A stretch of DNA of 64,000 nt from Combretum micranthum (Eukaryota; Streptophyta; Magnoliopsida; Myrtales; Combretaceae). Where the stretch lies: NCBI GenBank assembly GCA_024138025.1, contig JAMXBD010000024.1, forward strand, positions 2,604,001 to 2,668,000, read 5' to 3'. Position 1 is the stretch's first letter; each line of letters starts with the position of its first letter. Positions 24,640 through 36,101 of the stretch are shown piece by piece. The position numbers were made by a program, and so were the translations under genes. The notes under the pieces were generated by a model. It was not told the DNA's origin and did no database searches. It was given only the letters and a program-made list of their open reading frames with translations.

Positions 24640-25579
24640 TGTACGATGTACCGGTGGTGCAAGAGTTCAAAGATGTGTTTTCGGAAGATTTAACTAGACT
24701 ACTACCTGAATGGGAAGTGGAGTTTGGAATCAGTGTTCTCCTAGGAACTACACTAGTATCAAAATTTCCTTACTGAATGGCCTCAAATAAATTAAGGGAA
24801 TTAAAGGACCAACTTTAAGACTTATTGGATAAAGGGTTCATATGCCCTGGCATATCACCATAGGGAGCCTCAATACTCTTTGTGAAGAAAAAAGATGGAA
24901 GTATGACTATGTATCCACTATCGAAAACTAAATCAAGTGATAATAAAGAACAAGTATCCACTCCCTCAAATTGTAACTTGTTTGACCAATTACCGGGAGC
25001 TACGATCTTCTTGAAAATAAATATGAGATCAGGATATCACCAACTCCAAATGAGACCCCAGATATTCCAAAAATCGGCTTTGATACCAGGTAAGCAAGTT
25101 TTGTGGATTTAGTTTCCTTTTGAGGACTAAACTTGAAAATATTGGTCGTTTATGTAGGTACAGGAACTATAAGTTTTTTGTTTTGCCTTTTGGCCTCACA
25201 AATACCCCACCTGCCTTTATAGACCTCCTGAATCAAGTGTTTTGAGATAAATTAGATAAGTTTGTGATAGTCTTGATTGATGACATTTTGGTGTATTCTA
25301 AGGATGAGGAAGAGCATGACAAGCATATGAGGATGGTCTTATAGAGATTAATGGAGCAAAAATTATATGTGAAGTTTAGCAACTGTAACTTATGGCTGGA
25401 AGAGTTTGCATTCTTAGGACATGTAGTGAACAAACAAGATGTATTAGTAGATCCTAAAAAGATCAAGGCAATCACGAAGTGGTCAAAACCTTAGAATGTA
25501 TATGAGATTAGGATTTTCCCTAGGTTGGTAGGCTATTATCGAAGGTTTGTGGAAGGGTTTTTCAAACTGGCAGTACCTT
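24640..25579 (+). pseudogene. Gypsy reverse transcriptase and start of RNase H
   Basis: RT blocks in order: LFVKKKDGSM (24877-24906), LFDQLPGATIFLKINMRSGYHQL (24978-25055), FFVLPFGLTNTPPAF (25169-25213), and the catalytic [18 protein letters not shown] (25277-25330). The first catalytic Asp (normally KID in KIDLRSGYH) is Asn here. In-frame stops at 25243-25245 and 25342-25344 fit C-to-T changes of CGA and CAG. Two compensating-type frame slips lie around 24900-24960. An intron-like 68-bp insertion sits at 25090-25157. The connection region (VGYYRRFVEGF) is reached just before the element is cut off. Confidence 0.88.
25090..25157 (+). other. 68-bp intron-like insertion in the RT
   Basis: Interrupts the conserved junction before the YKFFVLPFGL block. 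Left border cag/GTAAGC and right border TATGTAG/gta match plant 5' and 3' splice sites. A possible branch point ACTAAAC lies at 25127-25133, and the interior is T-rich. The pentamer aggta occurs at both borders, so a 5-bp duplication is another reading. Removal restores the continuity of RT blocks except for one missing base. Confidence 0.55.
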
Positions 25580-25581
25580 TA

Positions 25582-26133
25582 TGTAATATACAGATAAATT
25601 AATTCATAACGAGGGATAGAATTGCAATAAAGTGTTGATAAAAAGGGTATTTTTGTCTTTGAATAGATGAATTTAAACAAGAGGAAGTCGGGTACGAATG
25701 ATCGGACTATTTTGGAGTAGACCGGCATTTAAGCCACCAACCTTTAATCCTAAGCTACCGGCCTAAATATAATGGACGACGACATAAACTCTAGCTTGGA
25801 GCCTTGAAGGAAAATTTTGAATTGTGGATTTTGGCCTGTAGGCATATAGGTCACCTGTGTACTCTAATAACCGTGGCGTACCCAAGGCTACCGACATAAA
25901 GTGTGGCCTTGAAGTTTATTTGTCCCCTGAAGATTCTAAGCAGCCAGCTTTATTTCCTTCCTGTCCAACCTATATGAGAAAAAAACTCTATAAATACGTC
26001 CTATCTTTAGTCCTATCTCTCATAACCTCTCCTAAATTTTTAGGAACCCTAGTAGATACTTTCCAAGGTGGATTTCTTCAAGGAATTGAGTAAGTGACCT
26101 CTCCTATTCCTTTAGTTCGTTTTAGAATGATTC
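25582..26133 (+). repeat. U3-like unit 1
   Basis: Begins TGTAATATACAGATAAAT. Contains the accggc and taagcca motifs, the TATA box at 25989-25996 and, downstream, ctttccaaggtggatttctt. About 400 bp of it recurs as unit 2. Confidence 0.75.
25989..25996 (+). promoter_or_regulatory. TATA box of U3 unit 1
   Basis: TATAAATA in the context ctctataaatacgtcc, repeated almost exactly at 26792. Confidence 0.65.
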
Positions 26134-26152
26134 TGTAATATAAAGATAAATA

Positions 26153-26303
26153 AATTATAAAGAAGGGCAAGTGTGTCATTTGATATAAAATAAGAGAGTT
26201 TTATGGTCAACCTTAAAGTATATAAAAGAATTATAAGAAGGGTCAAAGTGTCAAAGGATATTAAATAAGAAGGTTTTATGGTCAAAGTTTAAATATAATT
26301 GTA
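26153..26303 (+). repeat. Tandem duplication of about 76 bp
   Basis: aattataaagaagggcaag at 26153 and aattataagaagggtcaaag at 26229 begin two adjacent copies, each containing ggttttatggtcaa or a close variant. Confidence 0.75.
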
Positions 26304-26791
26304 TTGTGTTCACATGGCAAAGACTTGATTAAAAATGGATTTTGGCTGCTTAAATTGGACATGAACCTAGCGTTTTTCCTAAGCAATATACATCTATAAA
26401 TAGATCCTTAACCTACGAATTTGTCACACTATTTCTCAGTCAAAACCCTAGATGAATTTGGACTCGAGGAAGACGTAGGTAAATGAGTGGACGATTTTGG
26501 AGTAGGCTGGCATATAGGCCACCAGCCTATAATTCTAAGCTGTTAGCTTAAATACAATGGACGATGGCTTAAACACCAGCTTGGAGCTTCGGAAGAAAAA
26601 TTTTGTGAAATGGGGAAATTGGCCGTATGCGCGGCCTTTAGGTCGTCGGCGTACAATGGTAGGCTACCGGCGTACCCAAGAAGGACGCCGGCCTAAGTGG
26701 TGGCCTTGGACTTTATTTTGCGATCTGAGAGTTTTAAGCCACTAGCTTTGTTTCCTACACGTCTAATATATATCCCTTCGAGATTTAACTC

Positions 26792-26799
26792 TATAAATA
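26792..26799 (+). promoter_or_regulatory. TATA box of U3 unit 2
   Basis: TATAAATA in the context actctataaatacgtcc, as in unit 1. Confidence 0.65.
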
Positions 26800-26891
26800 C
26801 GTCCTAAACTCAGTCATAGCCCTTATAACCCCTCCTAAGCCTTGAGAAACCCTAATAAACACTCTCCAAGGTGGATTTCTTCAAGGAATTG

Positions 26892-27478
26892 TGTAACATA
26901 CGGATTAAATGAACATAAGTGAACTATAAGATGATATAAGATAAGAGGAAGATCAAAAGATGAGTTAAGTGAGTTTAATTTGAGTTTAGATTTACATTTG
27001 TTGAAGTGCGCATGTCTGCAATTTTCTACAGATCCAACATCAACTTTTATAAGGAGTACATCGCCGGTGTGGAGACCAGCGTAGGATGTCCATAGTGACA
27101 AATTTTCTTATGTTGGAATTCAACGCTAGAGTGTGTGTTTGTGTTTATCAGCATTGATTTGGATCAGAAGCATTATTGTCTAACACCGGAGTCGAACGCC
27201 GCCGGCGTTGCCTTGGGTTTTATCGATGTATGACATTCTGAATGACACGAATGATTTTTTTGCATGACAAACGCCGCCTTGTGGGTTTCTACACTACCGG
27301 CATAGATATCAGATCTGCCGACGTAGCAGTGAAATTCTATAAATACAAGCAAGTTCGACAATTTTACCCAAAGTTATTCCTTCATGTTTTTTCCTTCGTG
27401 AGAGAGAGAAGTCTGGTTGTTCTTTGTCTTCTAGTGTTGAATCTTCATCTTAAGGCGAATTTGGTCAAAGGTGAGTGA
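26892..27478 (+). repeat. U3-like unit 3 and leader
   Basis: Begins TGTAACATACGGATTAAAT and leads to a third TATA box at 27338-27345. Downstream, aaggcgaatttggtcaaagg followed by tgagtgatcc matches the unit 1 leader ending (tggatttcttcaaggaattg, gtaagtgacc). The middle is more diverged. This unit continues into the long R/U5-like part. Confidence 0.6.
27338..27345 (+). promoter_or_regulatory. TATA box of U3 unit 3
   Basis: TATAAATA about 2.8 kb before the end of the block, in the same relative place as the TATA box of solo LTR 2. Confidence 0.6.
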
Positions 27479-28019
27479 TCCTAATCCATCTACAACATGT
27501 TTTTCTCGGATTTATGTAAGATCTTTTAGGGTTTTGTTGTGTTCTTGAAGGAAAAATTAGGAATGATTAAGATCTCGGTTTAATCTATTTTGGTTGGATA
27601 AGGAATGAGTTTTGTGGTTTGATCAAGTAAGTATAATGTTCTCATACATGTTTTATGTGAATTTCATGCAAGTTCTTAGGACTTTGTAGTTGTTTGTATG
27701 AAGCAAACCCTAGCTTTGGGTGAGATCCGAATTGGTGGATGTAGGTTGGGTTCTTGATGATCTAAATAGATAAGTTGTATCTCCTCTACGATGGTTTTAA
27801 TCAATGTATGATTAGATGATTCTTGTACGTTCTTTATGTTATGTAATAAAGGATTTGTGGAGAAATATTCGATAATTTGTGGAGTTTATGGAGTTTATCG
27901 TTGCTCTTGAGGATTTTATGGAGTTTGATCGGAGTAGATGGTGCGGATATCAAAGATTTCTTGTCAGGTTAAGGTTTTTGGAGAATTCAAGTCTGTTAGG
28001 ATATATTGATAACGTGTTC

Positions 28020-28290
28020 ATTTTCGGCGGCTTACGAGGGTAGGTCGGCGGTATAGAGACGACTTATACTGGAACAGAAGCTACGTAAAACTTATTTTCA
28101 CGTAACATGAACAAATGCCGGCTATCTAGGATTATAAGCCGGCAGCGTATGGTCCGACGTACATGGGAAAGTAGGCAGCTTACAAGCCAACATAAATGAT
28201 ACAAAATAAAATGTAAAAATTAAGAACGCCGGCATCTGGGTTTCAACGCCGGCGGGATTAGAGATGGCGTACACCCGTGTTTTTCCTACG
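28020..28290 (+). repeat. GC-rich island of GCCGGC motifs
   Basis: In AT-rich surroundings this segment holds repeated gccggc, cggcgg and cgccggcg words (28028, 28117, 28138, 28230, 28248). The same words occur in the U3 units (25720-26700), near 27190-27320, and in the 744-bp insertion at 36838-37581. Function unknown. Confidence 0.5.
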
Positions 28291-29723
28291 AGAAGTCTGT
28301 ATTACATGAACAGGGAAAAAATATATATATATATAATAAATAGTAATAAACATATTATATATATATGTCAAAACAGAATTTACTAAGTAGAAAAATAAAT
28401 ACAAATATTTAGAATAATAGTATTTAATACTTCATAGCTTCTAAAAACCCTAGAATTATAGGGAAATATTAAGTGTTAATAAAAACTATAATTATCAAAT
28501 ATTTGTTCTATATAGATAAATAGGTAAGAATGGAAATTGAAATAAGCTAAATTTACTAATAATGTGACTTCTAAAAATGAAAAAATAATTATGTGAAACA
28601 AATTAGGAGAAGCACGACGACACTAAGCAATAATAAACGAATATGGTTTACTATAATGAGTCAGGAATAGAATAACATAAAATTAGTATTAATAACTACA
28701 AAAACTTAATAAATATCAATTTTTCGAATACCAAATATATGTATATAAATATCAAGTAAGACTAAGGCAAGCTACATTAAAATAAGGATTAATTGATAAT
28801 TGTTTTCATAAGACCCTTAAAGAACCAAAATAAGTAATAGAAATCGAGCCAAATATCAATTTAGGACACTAGACACATATAGGAGTTTAGTTATATAATC
28901 TATATTATACTGATGAATATTTTATTCATCTCAATAGGTGACTTTGATACCATAGAAGACATTCCGACAGATTACTATGATTAAGTCACTATGAGCAGGT
29001 GAGTAATTCAGTCATATTATACTGTTTGTGCTTGTAATTAGCTGAATATGTAATGCAAAGATAATAATAATATGAATATTTTAATGGAAATGTGTTGTGA
29101 TATGGTTTTATGATTACTAATCTACCATTACAAAAGTGATAATACAATGGTATGATGATGTGAAGTAATATGATGATGATTATGTGTAATGTATGATCAC
29201 CATGAAATTGAATAAGAACTATTGGATTATTAAAATAACCTGGTCATGCATTGTACGTACTGCATTACTGCATATACAAACGAGTGACAGCTTGCTATGT
29301 ATTAATATTTCGGTTCTTTATTAATGCCTGGTTTTTCTAAAGTGTTAGTTCTTCCAAGGTTTTCTTTGTTCCGTTGGTTCTACGGGAACTAAGTGGCAAT
29401 GAAGAACGACGCCCGTAGTATCACTTTGAAATGATTAATACTTAAGGAGTTTCTAAGGATGGATACAGGAGATGGTCAGTTAAAACTGTTATTAAATTTA
29501 AAGTGATAACCCTAAGACGAGAAATCGTTGATTTTCCTATAAATTTAGTCTCTCCTGGGCAGGTGGGTCATAAAGTAAATGTTCTTCAACCCTAAAAAGA
29601 GGACATAAATCTTTTTCTTGTTTGGATTCTAGATCATCCAAGCTTTTATCTGAGTATATGTTTGAGTGATTGCATTATATATGATTTGTTAATAACTTGT
29701 TTGATATGTAATATGTTTGGTTA

Positions 29724-29749
29724 TTCACTGAGACGTGGTTTCGCTCATA
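29724..29749 (+). other. LTR hairpin-like motif
   Basis: CACTGAGACGTGGTTTCGCTCATA, split here as cactgagacg then tggtttcgctcata, is the plus-strand counterpart of the hairpins of the solo LTRs (CACTAAG...GCTTATA on their minus strands). Confidence 0.45.
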
Positions 29750-30131
29750 CTCCAACAGTCTTTTTACGTTTATGCTTCGACCTTGGTTAGTTACTTCGAA
29801 AACATGGCTCGGGTAAGGGCTTAAGAGCTGGAAGCCTATGGTTCTATTTGAGATTAATGGTTTATAATTTTCCTAGAATGGATTAGCTAGTATTATCTTA
29901 TCAGTTATGTATGTAGAGAATTACAAGAAGACTACATGGTTTGTAATATCTGTGATACTTTATGATTAAGATAACAGTTATTTACTAATTTATTGCTTAC
30001 ATGTATTTATCATTTTTTATTGAAGCAACTAAAAGATCCTGTTATTTTGGAAAACATGTCACTCCCGAAGATAATCTAGTATAGTATTAGGGTGACTTGT
30101 TTACTTCTTAAGGTACCATCGGGGCATGACT

Positions 30132-30684
30132 GTGAATGTAGTAAGAAAGTTGTTTTGGAGGTGTTTTGAGCTTCGAAGTACTACCTTATAGCTATAACAA
30201 AGTAAGACCTAAAATTAACTCTTAGTGTTATGAAGATGTTATAATAAGGAGATTAGACAAGCCTGAAAATGTTAAAGAAAGAATGAACATATTTCAAGTT
30301 GGAATCTTACTGAGATTGACCTTGAGAAGAAATGAATGTTGCTATATGTTTAAAACTATGGACAAGATCATAGAATGAACAAGAGTTTGATTTTATTAAT
30401 GTTAGAATAAGTTAAATGATGGGTTGTATATGAAATGTTTTGGAAATTTTAGAGAAAAACCAGATTTTTTTTTTTTTTTGTGTTTGTCGTTAAAAATAGA
30501 TGTTTTAGGCTTTAATTTTAATTAATCATACTTTAACAAACAGGAGATGAAAATAGATGAGTTTAGCCAAGAACATGACCATCTAATACCTTTAAGGTCA
30601 CCAAAAGTTGTTCCAAAACATATTTTTTACAAAATAACAAATACGAGGATGAAGTAGCACAAACCCAGAAGAACACGACAAGTA
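30132..30684. other. Gene-free stretch
   Basis: No gene or element end recognised. A T-rich run lies at 30466-30480. Confidence 0.4.
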
Positions 30685-31050
30685 TAAGATGTCATGTACC
30701 TGCTCGTGTTCCTCTCTAACCCATGAAAACTCGAAGAATCAAGTTTCCCACAAAAGCATGGCATGTACACGAGACCATATATCTGCCGTGCTTCTCTTAT
30801 CTTCAAAAATTCGAAGAAGTCAAGTTTTCCTAAAAGGCATGACATGTACATATGGTCATGTACCTACTTGTGCTTCTCTCTATTGTCGAAACTCGAAGAA
30901 TCAATTTTCTTAGAAAAACATGGCATGTACATAAGGCCATATACCTACCTGTGCTTCTCTCTGTCCTCAATAACTCGAAGGAGTTGAGTTTCCCAAAAAG
31001 GCATAGCATGTACATGAGGTCGTATACTACCATGCTTTTCTCTACTTTAT
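30685..31050. repeat. 81-bp minisatellite, about 4.5 copies
   Basis: The anchor word catgtac recurs at 30762, 30843, 30924 and 31007 (periods 81, 81 and 83). Each unit holds tgcttctctc, an aactcgaag word, a short purine/A-rich stretch and gcatggcatgtaca. Because 81 is a multiple of 3, several frames on both strands stay open through the array, giving repeated chance peptides of 66-84 residues. No function can be assigned. Confidence 0.88.
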
Positions 31051-31089
31051 AAATGCTTTGAAACGAGGAACATGGCATGAACACAACTG

Positions 31090-32728
31090 ATTAATAAGTC
31101 TTTTATACTCCATTCCATTTATAGGAATATATTGTTTATTTAATCCATTTTTAGATAAATTCCTTTGAATTTTGTGTTTTTATTGTTTAAATGTTGTTTT
31201 TAGCTCTTAGGATTAAGAACAGAAGAAAAAAAAGTTTTCAAATCAAATTTGGCAAAAACTTGAATGAGTAAAAATAACTTAATTGTGACTTCCACAGACC
31301 CTAGCTAAGGACAAGAAAGCAAGGCAAAATAAGGCAAAAGTACAAATTGCTCTCAAAACTACTCCTTAGACTTGAGCCGTGGATTACATTGACACAAGTA
31401 TGCCTTAACAAACTGGAGATTGTTTCCTCAATCACGCCTTCAGTTATACCCGTGATTCACTTTTAGACAATCTCTCCCTACAATGTAAAGTACAAGATCA
31501 ATCGCCATAAGCAAGCCTATGATTCTCCCATGGTTGAAGCTAAGCCCAATAGCGACTTTGATGAAAAAAAAAAAAAAAAAAGCTTAGATCATGGCCATCC
31601 TTGAGCCTGCGATTTACCCAAGAAAAGTGACCCTATCCTGAGTGAGCTGGCTCGCATACGAGTGTGAAGATAAAGATGAATTTTGTTATAAAGAATCTAC
31701 CACATCAGTGAATAAAGTATTCATGATTTTTGTGTCTGTCACCTATAAATAAACATGCACAAATGTGTAATAAGGAATGTACCATATATAAGAAATTCTA
31801 CTAACCTAGAATGGAGTAGTGTAAGAGTTCTTAGTGAGAGAAATCCTTTCTTTTGCAAAGAATTCTAAGTTTTCTAGGTAAATTCATTTTGAACTTGAAG
31901 TTTATTTTCGCAAGACCCATTTATGCTTAATCTATAATATTCATCTCTATTTTCATATTATTTCTATTGAATCTATGCTTAAAGTTTACATCTATGGAGA
32001 AATAATCACTTTAACTTAGGCTTTATGAATCAAAGACCTAATTCATGTGATTTCAAATGCATTTTAATTGAATATTAACTAACTATTTGTAATTAGTTGC
32101 TTAAATCTAATTTTATGTTTTAACTATATGGTACACCTTTTAGACCCATGTCTAATTTTAATTAAATAGATTGAGAGATCATTATTTTGAATAGATCTAG
32201 GCTAATAATAAAGTTGTTCATAATCACCTTGAGAGAAGGATGGTGAAACTTTCTATCACTTGATTTTAAAATTCCTTAAAATGGGTTTTTAATCAAAGGA
32301 TTTTTAATCTTTATCTAGATCTAGATTGCTAATAGCTTGTGAACAGATTTTGATAGTCTGATATAAATCTAGAGTTTCCAACCTTGAGAGAGACTTTACC
32401 TTACCTCAATGAATCCTACAATGCAAATATACCCAGCAAACAACTCTTTAAATTTGTTAAGAAATCACATTATAAGGAATTGATAAAGCAAATCCTTAAG
32501 TTCTTTCTTGCATTTACAAACTTATCCTATAATTTTACCCTGAAAATGTATATATATTTTTAGCATTAACTTTAGTTTAGTGTTTTTTTTTTTCCGGTGC
32601 ATATATTTTGATAATTTTTTGTTTGGCTAGATAATGGATGAAAAGTGAGTGCTAACGATCCCTAAGGAATATGACCTCTTTCTATGTTATTTTGGCACGT
32701 GCGCTTGCCTACGTTGATGATCGCAACA
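31090..32728 (+). mobile_element. Probable Athila-like gypsy LTR, boundaries uncertain
   Basis: Non-coding. A TATA box at 31744-31751 (cacctataaataaacat) is followed by a leader-like region. Near the right end, taacgatccctaaggaatat, then gatgatcgcaaca, resembles the end region of Athila-type LTRs or the adjacent leader. No terminal repeat partner, PBS or matching target duplication was found. The left boundary is a guess just after the minisatellite. Confidence 0.35.
31744..31751 (+). promoter_or_regulatory. TATA box in the Athila-like LTR
   Basis: TATAAATA in a stretch without coding potential; inferred promoter of the old LTR. Confidence 0.4.
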
Positions 32729-33249
32729 TAAGTTGAACAAAACTTATTAGCATTTTATAAATTTTTAGAAAATGTTGAATTCGAGTTTTGTAAAATGATC
32801 CACAACCGACCACTGACATATCTAGTTGCATAAAAGAACATGGGGAGATACGTCCACCCATGTACTGCCTATATTCTTTCCAATCCTTTTTTCCTTCTAC
32901 AATCCTTACTTAAATCGAATGAGACTTAAACCAACTTCTTCCTTAGACTTAAATAACCCTCTAAACAAGATCTTTAAGTAAAATGGTTTTAAGTCAAGAA
33001 GACTTAGACATAACAAACAATACTAGAGGATTAAAGATAATCAATCACGAGCTAATTTCAATTTCAATCATGAACAGTTGTTAGATGTCGAGCTTGGAAA
33101 GGGATTTGAAAGCTCAAACTAATTGACAGGTATGCAGTAATTACATGTTACTTCTTAGGGTAGCATTAATAACCAGGTTAAGAATTTAAACTTAACTTAA
33201 TTTGAGTGTTAGTTGCTGCCTAGCTTCTCACTCCAAAAGTAGCACCCCT
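32729..33249. other. Gene-free stretch
   Basis: No gene recognised. The right end leads into the fragment of the gypsy LTR. Confidence 0.4.
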
Positions 33250-33301
33250 GAACTAGGTTGCAACCTTGATCACAACTTTAGGATGATGTGTTAGTCATAG
33301 G
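33250..33301 (+). repeat. Split gypsy LTR copy, piece 1
   Basis: Matches the start of the LTR at 21734 (cttgatcacaactttagg against taatcgaaactttagt). It is cut at 33301 by solo LTR 2 and resumes at 36808. Confidence 0.6.
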
Positions 33302-33711
33302 TGTCACGCACTAAATGGTACCCTAAGCATAACAGTTCGCCACACTTAATATTAAAGCTTAAGTATGACAACCTTAGTCATTCCCATAAGCTTTGATATT
33401 AGGTGTAATGCGTATTCTTACAATATTTAGAGGACCATACTTTGAAATATGAAGTTTAAGAAGATACAGTAACAAATTAAGAAATGGAAATCATAATATT
33501 CATTTATTTATAATAATTATCTTACAAGCTTTAGGGGCATTCCTCCGTCAAAACATACTAGAGTCTATTACAAGAAAATTTTCTATGAAGTCTACATCTA
33601 AACTACTGCTAAACTTCATCTAAAATTCCTTAATCAAAAAGGGAAATACCTTACTGCAAGGTCCCTATAGCCTCAACCAAATAGTTAAACTGCAAAAGAT
33701 ATCTATAGGGG

Positions 33712-33734
33712 TATAAGCTAATAGACTTAGTGAG
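33712..33734 (-). other. Conserved LTR hairpin
   Basis: tataagctaatagacttagt, equivalent to 16008-16029; the stem is imperfect here. Confidence 0.45.
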
Positions 33735-36093
33735 AATTAGTTCCATAAGTAAATACTTGAGTAACAAATTTCAAACAAGTTATTTAAGCATCAAGTGAAA
33801 TGCAATAAACACGTGAGCAAACAGAGCATATAGTTTTTCGAGAACTATATGTTGAATGAATTTATGCTCTCCATTCTAGGTTTGGTGATAAGTAATCTCA
33901 AAACGAGTTAACTTTAATCAAGTTATGCTTTCGATCATTACCGTCAAGCATATTAAGTTTACTTGGGTTGAGCCATGCTTTCGGATTACCACTAAGCATT
34001 GGTTTAATTCTATGTCGCCAAGTAATCACTTTCGATCATTGCTGCCAAGTGTTGTTTTTGACCGTGTTACTATTCTTTTTACCCAAGGATAATAACCCTA
34101 TGCAATGTGACTCACTTCGTGGTATGCATGAATCAATTTATTTAAGACATCATAGCATCATTATGGTTAATTTTAAGGTGATCATAGAATTTCAGACATA
34201 TCAAATTCTATACTTAGACAGGCAATTCTTTACAATCAATTCCTACCTTGATATTCTTAATATTCTTTTATACAACTTTACATACGTAGCATTTTGTCTT
34301 TCCTTAATTCTAGTGCATTTATATTACAAGCACAATCAAGTACGCAATTTAAGGAAATAAACTCACGCTATCATGGCGATACTTCATCTAAACGGATGAG
34401 TCAATTGATCGATCACTTAGTCAAAGTAATCTTCGGGATATGGATATTCTTCCTTGGTGTCACCTATTCAAGAAAATACCCATAATTAGTATTCCTTGAT
34501 AACTCTCTTGTAATTTGGCAAACCTATATCATAAGAACATTAAAATTCGCAAAGAAGACAATTCTAACTTAAAACGGTTATAACTTGGTTATTTTAACTT
34601 GAAATTGAGCATATAATATATTGTTTTCTACCTATTCAAAAAGATATATCCATTTCTAAAACTATTTTCATCAAACTATGTCATTTGAGCTCTAAAATAG
34701 TGGCGATTGGATTCACCACAAAATTTCTCCTCCCAAAAACATTTGTTTCAATCATCAAATCATAAAAAATTGCTTTGATAAATACTTAGTTATCTATATA
34801 GTTGAGAAATCCTTTTTTATAGATATATAGCTCATATTTCACACATGTTTAAGTATTTGTTGTACAAATAAAATTCTTTAGTAAAAACAATGTTAGTTGA
34901 AAGTTTAGAAAAATCAAAATTTACAAGAAATCTTTTTGTAAGTTCCTTAAAATGAAGCCTTTGATTATTTTGTTTTCAAATAATATTTTATGTTTATCTT
35001 ACTATTTTCCTTGGTGACTTTTCCATAAAAATGAATTTCTCTATTTTTTCCTCGTTTGAAATTTCTAACACCAGTGTCATTTTTCCTTTTTAGTTTTCTA
35101 TGTGTTTCCTTTGACTATTATTTTTAAATCTTAGTTTGAAAATTCTCATTTCCATTTTATATTATGTTTTTAAGGAAAATATTTTCATAACAAGGAATGA
35201 TCTTCCTTATTTTTAGAAAACAACTCTATTATTTCTAAAGTTATGGTTTTTAGAAAAAGCCTCTCAAAATAATGATATCATAATGAGTTTTCCTTAAAGC
35301 TTTGAGAAAGTGGACTTCTTTTATAAATTTGAAAATTCTAAATTTATTTTGGAACTTCTTTTTGGTGACAAAAATTTCTTTGGTAAAAAAGTATAGCTTA
35401 AACTTTGGTGGTTTGGACAACAACCCTTATTTTGCATGAATATGAGAATAATAACAAGCAAAATTATAACAACAAAATAACAAGCAAAATAATATAAGTT
35501 AAGTATTGAGAGTCATAGCTTTGAATCAAGGCTTTCGAACTAAGAAATGGGCTAGTCCCGTAAAGAAAAGAAAATTGTTTTAGCTTGATGAGGACAAGTC
35601 TAAGACTAGAAAGACTAGTCTTAAAATAGCATGAAAGTAAATAAATTGAATTACATGAAAATAAATAAATAACAAGTGAGCTTATATGATCTAAAAAGTA
35701 TACATATATATACATAAATATATTTAATTAGATATAGATAAGAAGTTAGTATAATAACAATAATAACATAATAACAATATTGAAGATAAAGAAAAGGATA
35801 TTCATGAACAAGAATAATACATGGACATAGTGTAGCTTCCATAACAATAAGTTTAGGAAACTCACACCATGGTCATGCAAAATTACATTACATGGTAGAA
35901 AAAAATATGGAAAGAAGTTTACATTACATATGTAAATGAGTTTTGTGTATGAGAAAAGAAGAGAACTTAGGAGTATTTTGGGAGAGTTTTGGGAGAGTAC
36001 TTGGAGAGAGTTTTGAGAGGAAAATTTTGGATAGTTTTGGTAGTGAATTTGTGAGTAGATGAAGTGTGAAAAAAAAAATGAAAGATGAAGGGG

Positions 36094-36101
36094 TATTTAT
36101 A
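36094..36101 (-). promoter_or_regulatory. TATA box of solo LTR 2
   Basis: Minus-strand TATAAATA followed by a leader beginning ccccttcatc and rich in C and T. The matching site in solo LTR 1 is degraded (gggttattttagg on the plus strand). Confidence 0.6.

Larger units (their letters stand above)
21734..25581 (+). mobile_element. 5' part of a decayed Ty3/gypsy element
   Basis: Order on the plus strand: LTR, initiator-Met-type primer site, gag, zinc knuckle, protease, RT, beginning of RNase H. RT following protease without integrase between them fits Ty3/gypsy. The element stops abruptly at 25581, where the giant LTR-like block begins. RNase H, integrase and the 3' LTR are missing from the window. 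Every coding segment has stops or frame changes. A second copy of its LTR, itself interrupted, lies at 33250-39445. Confidence 0.85.
26134..26891 (+). repeat. U3-like unit 2
   Basis: Begins TGTAATATAAAGATAAAT. From about 26490 to 26891 it parallels unit 1 closely (ggacgat, ttggagtag, accagcctataa, ctctataaatacgtcc, ctctccaaggtggatttctt). It is longer than unit 1 because it contains a 76-bp internal duplication and extra sequence to 26440. Confidence 0.75.
25582..30131 (+). mobile_element. Giant LTR-like block with triplicated promoter region
   Basis: About 4.55 kb, non-coding, starting TGTAATATAC and ending near ggtaccatcggggcatgac. The end resembles the minus-strand ends of the solo LTRs (gggtacc...tgaca). 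It abuts the truncated gypsy RT at 25581. Three TATAAATA boxes follow three starts of the same unit (25582, 26134, 26892). From the last TATA box to the end is about 2.8 kb, the same as in solo LTR 2. A hairpin-like motif at 29724-29749 corresponds to those of the solo LTRs. No target duplication could be matched, so truncation of one side is possible. Confidence 0.55.

Noticed and set aside
25232..25475. 80-codon minus-strand frame
   Set aside because: Antisense shadow of the gypsy RT.
30627..31084. Several 66-84 codon frames on both strands
   Set aside because: They are by-products of the 81-bp repeat, whose period is a multiple of three.
35464..35842. Hydrophobic minus-strand frames
   Set aside because: Inside solo LTR 2, same reason as above.
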